From positions 1 to 9,591 of the forward strand of contig CALMZW010000402.1 of the NCBI GenBank assembly GCA_937870605.1: DNA of 9,591 nucleotides, read 5' to 3'. The notes under the pieces were generated by a model, which saw only the letters and a list, made by a program, of their open reading frames with translations, did not search any database and was not told where the DNA came from. Below, in pieces: positions 6,984-9,591 of the stretch. The first letter of the stretch is position 1; every line of letters begins with the position of its first letter. Source of the stretch: an uncultured Synergistaceae bacterium. Lineage in GTDB: Bacteria; Synergistota; Synergistia; Synergistales; Aminobacteriaceae. The position numbers and the translations under genes were made by a program.

Positions 6984-7757
6984 ATGAGCGGGCAGAACTC
7001 CGCCGGGAAGGATTTCATCCGGGCGACATGGTACCGGAATATGCCGCAGCAATCGGATCAGGAAAAGATGCTCCCCCAGCCGCCATACGAACTGGAGCCC
7101 GCGCCGGACGCGCGGCGCGTATCGCTCCCGTCGCCCCGGGAATGCCGCGTCCCGCCGACCGACCTGCGTGCGGCCATCGAGGAGCGCCGGAGCGTCCGAA
7201 GCTATGCGGACATCCCGCTGGAACCCGAAGAACTCTCATGGCTTCTCTGGGCGACGCAAGGGGTGCGCAGCCTGTGGCCGGAGCGCAACGTGACCTTGCG
7301 GACCGTTCCGTCCGCCGGGTGCCGCCACCCCTTTGAGACCTACCTCGCTCTTTCGCGCGTGGCGGGAATCGCGCCGGGGATCTACCGCTACCTTGCGTCC
7401 GCGCACGAACTCGTCGAGTGTTCGACGGACACGCGTCTCATCGGACGGCTCGTGACGGCCTGCCACAGACAGACGTTCCTCCTCTCCGCGGCCGCGCTGT
7501 TCTTCTGGACGGCCGTGACCTATCGCTCCGAATGGCGATACAAGGAACGCGCATGGCGGTATTTCTTTCTCGACGCGGGGCACGTCTGCCAGAATCTCTA
7601 CCTCGCGGCCGCCCCTGTGGGATGCGGCGTCTGCGGCGTCGGGGCGTTCGACGACGAGGAAGTTGCGCGGATACTGGGCCTTCCGGACTCGGTGGACGGG
7701 ACGCAATCGGCGAGCATCCCCGTGTACGCCGCCGCCGTCGGAAAACTGCCGCTATAG
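6984..7757 (+). CDS. SagB/ThcOx-type nitroreductase-fold dehydrogenase
   Basis: A 257-residue protein of the SagB/ThcOx branch of the nitroreductase superfamily. Marks seen are a polar N-terminal extension (1-60), the FMN-phosphate motif ERRSVRSY (67-74), the branch-typical WLLWATQGVR (86-95), TVPSAGCRHPFETYLAL (107-123), GIAPGIYRYL (128-137) and the C-terminal CQNLYLAAAPVGCGVCGVGAF (202-222; the first residues are His200 and Val201). Family knowledge: SagB-type FMN enzymes oxidise azolines in thiazole/oxazole peptides, but many stand-alone homologues have no known substrate. No YcaO cyclodehydratase or precursor peptide is seen in this window, so a peptide role is unsupported. Five cysteines cluster in the C-terminal half (Cys160, 202, 214, 217 and earlier Cys113 outside it). 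ATG at 6984 was chosen at the start of the basic/polar N-terminus; GGAAGGG lies about 10 bases upstream, slightly far. The divergent MFS pair may share its control and perhaps its substrate (inference). Confidence 0.87.
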   Translation: MSGQNSAGKDFIRATWYRNMPQQSDQEKMLPQPPYELEPAPDARRVSLPSPRECRVPPTDLRAAIEERRSVRSYADIPLEPEELSWLLWATQGVRSLWPERNVTLRTVPSAGCRHPFETYLALSRVAGIAPGIYRYLASAHELVECSTDTRLIGRLVTACHRQTFLLSAAALFFWTAVTYRSEWRYKERAWRYFFLDAGHVCQNLYLAAAPVGCGVCGVGAFDDEEVARILGLPDSVDGTQSASIPVYAAAVGKLPL

Positions 7758-7761
7758 CGGC
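7748..7761. repeat. 14-bp perfect palindrome over a stop codon
   Basis: GCCGCTATAGCGGC reads the same on both strands and could fold as a 5-bp GC stem with a TATA loop. It covers the last codons and the TAG stop (7755-7757) of the SagB-like gene and enters the 16-bp convergent gap. No T-run follows in either direction, so it is not a canonical terminator, though it may act as a weak 3' end for either gene. Confidence 0.6.
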
Positions 7762-7773
7762 GTCCCCGCAGCG

Positions 7774-8472
7774 TCAGGCCCCATTCGCCGCGAGCCACCG
7801 TTTCGTCCACGGGCAGGCTGCGATGCACCTGCCGCAGATCGTGTGGCCGAAGCCGTGTTCTTCCTTGAGCCGCAGCAATTCCGCGGCGCAGGCGTGAATG
7901 TCGACGAATTCGTCCCGGTGCAGCCCCGCACGCCACGTCCGGCCCGACGGGGCGTGCGCCGGGCAGACCTTCACGCACTCGCTGCACGATCCGCACCCTG
8001 AAACCTCCACCGGATCTCCGGTTTCCAGCGGCGCGTTCGTCAGGATCGTCGAAAGCCGCACGGCCGAACCGAACTCCTTCGTGACGAACAGGTCCGACTT
8101 CCCGATCCATCCGAGGCCGGACCGCACGGCCGCAAGTTTGTGGGGCAGCGGCGACGTCCACGTGAGGCGATCGTAATTCCCGGTCGATGCGGCATAGGCT
8201 TCCGCCGTGTATCCGGCTTCTCTCAGGAAGGCCGCGCCCTTTTCGGCGAGTTCCGTCAGCAGGGCGTTGGAACGGTTGTACTCCCCTTCGTACTCGTGTG
8301 TCGGCCCGTTGGAGATTCCCGCGATGATCCGGGGGGTCAGCGCGACGACGATCGAAACGCCGACCGGAAGATCCGGCCGATCGCGTCCCGGAATCGACCG
8401 GAGGTCGGCGGCCCCGACGAGACCGGCCCCGGCGGATGTGAGCATGGTCCGCAGCGATTGCGTCAGCGTCAT
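7774..8472 (-). CDS. QueG-like double [4Fe-4S] cluster protein, short form
   Basis: A 232-residue protein resembling the core of epoxyqueuosine reductase QueG. GLGWIGKSDLFV (119-130) and GSAVRLSTILTNAPLE (135-150) match the conserved QueG region, and the C-terminus carries the ferredoxin-like cysteines for two [4Fe-4S] clusters: C160, C163, C166, C170, C195, C213, C216 and C220, with CP after C170 and C220. True QueG is commonly about 350 residues; here the protein ends 12 residues after the last cysteine, and the Asp expected in the VD-x-x-P stretch before the GWIGK motif appears as Trp (TWTSPLP, 104-110). It is thus more likely a paralogue of unknown redox role than a tRNA-modifying enzyme (inference). 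ATG at 8472 is fixed by AAGGAGG (plus-strand 8481-8487) 8 bases upstream. It converges on the SagB-like gene and diverges from DUF554. A TATTCT -10-like box lies inside an inverted repeat at 8505-8544. Confidence 0.88.
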   Translation of the reverse strand: MTLTQSLRTMLTSAGAGLVGAADLRSIPGRDRPDLPVGVSIVVALTPRIIAGISNGPTHEYEGEYNRSNALLTELAEKGAAFLREAGYTAEAYAASTGNYDRLTWTSPLPHKLAAVRSGLGWIGKSDLFVTKEFGSAVRLSTILTNAPLETGDPVEVSGCGSCSECVKVCPAHAPSGRTWRAGLHRDEFVDIHACAAELLRLKEEHGFGHTICGRCIAACPWTKRWLAANGA

Positions 8473-8504
8473 GAACAGGTCCTCCTTGTCAGCAGGACGT
8501 CCCG

Positions 8505-8544
8505 CGCCCCGCTTCCGGCGACAGAATACCACGGAAGCGGGGCG
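8505..8544. repeat. Inverted repeat, 13-bp arms, around a putative -10 box
   Basis: Arms 8505-8517 and 8532-8544 are perfect reverse complements (CGCCCCGCTTCCG on the left), separated by 14 bases. The spacer contains AGAATA (8523-8528), which is TATTCT on the minus strand, a plausible -10 for the Fe-S gene. No T-run follows either arm. It could be an operator for a dimeric regulator or, if transcribed, a leader hairpin. No gene end lies nearby that would need a terminator. Confidence 0.75.
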
Positions 8545-8627
8545 AATGCATGCCGCCGCCCGACGTCGAGAAATGCAGCCGGATTCCGGTGAATATTGAA
8601 ATAGAATGGAAAATGCAGGCCGACTGC

Positions 8628-8655
8628 TTGACTTCCGCATCCGATCCCCTATACT
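8628..8655 (+). promoter_or_regulatory. Sigma70-type promoter for the DUF554 gene
   Basis: TTGACT (8628-8633) and TATACT (8650-8655) each match five of six consensus bases and stand 16 bp apart. The expected start near 8662 leaves a leader of about 44 nt before the ATG at 8706. This is the best promoter in the window. Confidence 0.75.
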
Positions 8656-8705
8656 TCCTTTTCACATGGAACGCAGTTGAATCGCATCAACACGAGGTGT
8701 TCGAC

Positions 8706-9410
8706 ATGCTGGATTTCTTTTCGCACATACCCCTCTTCGGTACGGCGCTCAACAGCGGCGCGATCCTGATCGGCGGGACGGCCGGCATCCTGCTGACCTC
8801 CCGCTTCCCGAAGCGGATCATGGAGACGACGTTGCAGGGGATGGGGCTCGTCACGCTCTTTCTCGGCCTGAGCATGGCGCAAAAGTCGGCGAACCTTCTG
8901 CTGATGGTGGGCAGCATCGTTCTCGGGACGATCCTGGGCGAAGCGCTGCAACTGGAAGATCGCGCGGGCCGGCTCGTGGACCGTCTGAAAAAGACGCTGC
9001 GAATCGGCGGCGAAGGCTTCTCCGACGGGATGGTGACGTCGTCGCTGCTCTTCTGCGTGGGGTCGGTCGCGATCCTCGGCTCGTTCGAGGAGGGGCTTCA
9101 CGGGACGCATACGCTGCTCGCGACGAAGGCCGTCATGGACGGGGTCGCCTCCGTCGCGCTGGCGGCGTCGATGGGGATCGGGGTGCTTTCGTCGTCGATT
9201 CCCGTGTTTCTCTACCAGGGGACGCTGGCGTTGCTGGCGCGGTCGCTCCAGTCCGTTCTCCTTCCGGGCGTCGTCGCCGAGATCACCGCGACGGGCGGCA
9301 TCCTCCTGATCGGGATGGGAATCTCGATTCTCGGGATCAGGAAGATTCCGGTGCTGAACATGCTGCCGTCCCTTCTCTTCGCCGGGTTGCTGGCGTTCTG
9401 GTTCGTATAG
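8706..9410 (+). CDS. DUF554 family membrane protein (YqgA/YdfK-like)
   Basis: A 234-residue inner-membrane protein with about seven hydrophobic helices, roughly at 12-30, 43-57, 63-79, 108-126, 145-162, 164-180 and 193-232 (the last probably two). Family marks are the N-terminal LNSGAILIGGTAGILL (15-30), GSIVLGTILGE (69-79), and the central SSLLFCVGSVAILGSFEEGL (112-131) with KAVMDGVASVALAASMGIGV (141-160) and YQG (170-172). Length and order agree with the DUF554 family, whose biochemical role is not established; a transport function is often assumed from topology. The frame is open upstream to 8550, but ATG at 8706 has GAGGTG (8694-8699) 6 bases before it and sits correctly behind the promoter at 8628-8655. 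It is monocistronic. The frequent Gly and Ala and the few charged residues in helices are normal for the family. Confidence 0.93.
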   Translation: MLDFFSHIPLFGTALNSGAILIGGTAGILLTSRFPKRIMETTLQGMGLVTLFLGLSMAQKSANLLLMVGSIVLGTILGEALQLEDRAGRLVDRLKKTLRIGGEGFSDGMVTSSLLFCVGSVAILGSFEEGLHGTHTLLATKAVMDGVASVALAASMGIGVLSSSIPVFLYQGTLALLARSLQSVLLPGVVAEITATGGILLIGMGISILGIRKIPVLNMLPSLLFAGLLAFWFV

Positions 9411-9501
9411 ACATATAAAGAGGAGGAACGTGCCGCGCGCGGTTCTCCGGAGTCGAGCCCGGCGCGGGGCTTTGCGCGATGTCGATTCCCGAAGTTGCGG
9501 C

Positions 9502-9578
9502 AACAGACGGAAAAGGCCCCTGCGACAATTGTCGCAGGGGCCTTCCTATCGTTCGCGAAAAGATCCCTTCCGTCTGTT
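9502..9578. repeat. Outer 11-bp inverted repeat enclosing the terminal palindrome
   Basis: AACAGACGGAA (9502-9512) and its perfect reverse complement TTCCGTCTGTT (9568-9578) flank the 32-bp palindrome at 9513-9544. The left arm touches the palindrome while 23 bases separate it from the right arm, so the two elements form a nested but lopsided structure. No protein gene is seen in the 181-bp tail 9411-9591. Confidence 0.7.
9513..9544. terminator. Probable bidirectional terminator: perfect 32-bp palindrome
   Basis: Bases 9513-9544 are an exact palindrome whose transcript folds into a stem of about 14 bp with an AATT loop. The stem begins AAGGCCCC and ends GGGGCCTT. On the minus strand the stem runs into TTTTCC. 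On the plus strand it is followed by the weaker CCTTCCTATC. It lies 102 bp after the DUF554 stop and probably ends that transcript, and also any transcript coming from a gene to the right. Confidence 0.75.
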
Positions 9579-9591
9579 TCACGGCTCCTGA

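Noticed and set aside
4103..7018. A 971-codon minus-strand frame across the same region
   Set aside because: It runs in a shifted frame over both MFS genes, is Arg/Pro-rich and shows no family. It is a GC-bias artefact.
8473..8640. N-terminal extension of the QueG-like gene to 8640
   Set aside because: The added residues are Arg/Ser-rich and domain-free, and AAGGAGG at 8481-8487 fixes the start at 8472.
9440..9480. A GC-rich stretch after DUF554 with a faint resemblance to a tRNA T-arm
   Set aside because: No acceptor stem, anticodon loop or cloverleaf could be drawn on either strand.

Overview
The window is GC-rich chromosomal DNA with the compact gene packing of a bacterium. It holds seven intact protein genes and one gene cut by the left edge. 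Shine-Dalgarno sequences are strong and two -10 boxes read TATACT, as expected for ordinary bacterial sigma70-type expression. The gene set is an HD-GYP receptor, two flavin nitroreductase-fold enzymes, an adenylate-forming ligase, two MFS carriers, a double [4Fe-4S] QueG-like protein and a DUF554 membrane protein. This would fit a high-GC, probably anaerobic bacterium such as a Synergistota or Desulfovibrio-like lineage, but nothing seen here fixes the taxon. I saw no rRNA, tRNA, CRISPR array, transposase or phage gene.

Layout. 1-1470 (+) is the 3' part of a membrane-bound PDC/dCache sensor with a complete HD-GYP c-di-GMP phosphodiesterase domain. Its stop codon overlaps the stop codon of a convergent FMN nitroreductase (1467-2120, -). 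A 259-bp divergent spacer with a candidate promoter leads to an AMP-forming acyl-CoA synthetase-like ligase (2380-4143, +), which ends in two stacked intrinsic terminators (4152-4229). Two closely related MFS transporters follow on the minus strand as an apparent operon (first gene 5524-6840, second 4228-5508, 15 bp apart). Divergent from them is a SagB/ThcOx-type nitroreductase-fold protein (6984-7757, +). It converges on a QueG-like double-cluster ferredoxin-type protein (7774-8472, -). Another divergent spacer (8473-8705) holds a 13-bp-arm inverted repeat and the best promoter in the window. That promoter drives a DUF554 (YqgA-like) membrane protein (8706-9410, +). The last 181 bp look noncoding and carry a perfect 32-bp palindrome that is probably a terminator.

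How the genes might work together. The strand changes nearly everywhere, so the only convincing co-transcribed pair is the MFS duo. A working idea, which is inference only, is that the duplicated carriers import or export an organic anion, the divergent SagB-like flavoprotein acts on a related molecule, and the ligase activates a carboxylate. Nothing in the sequence proves this link. I do not see a clear new multi-gene system. The items most worth a second look are the tandem MFS paralogues with the divergent solo SagB-like gene, the ligase with altered adenylation motifs, the QueG-like protein that appears to lack an acidic residue, and the two inverted-repeat structures near the right end.
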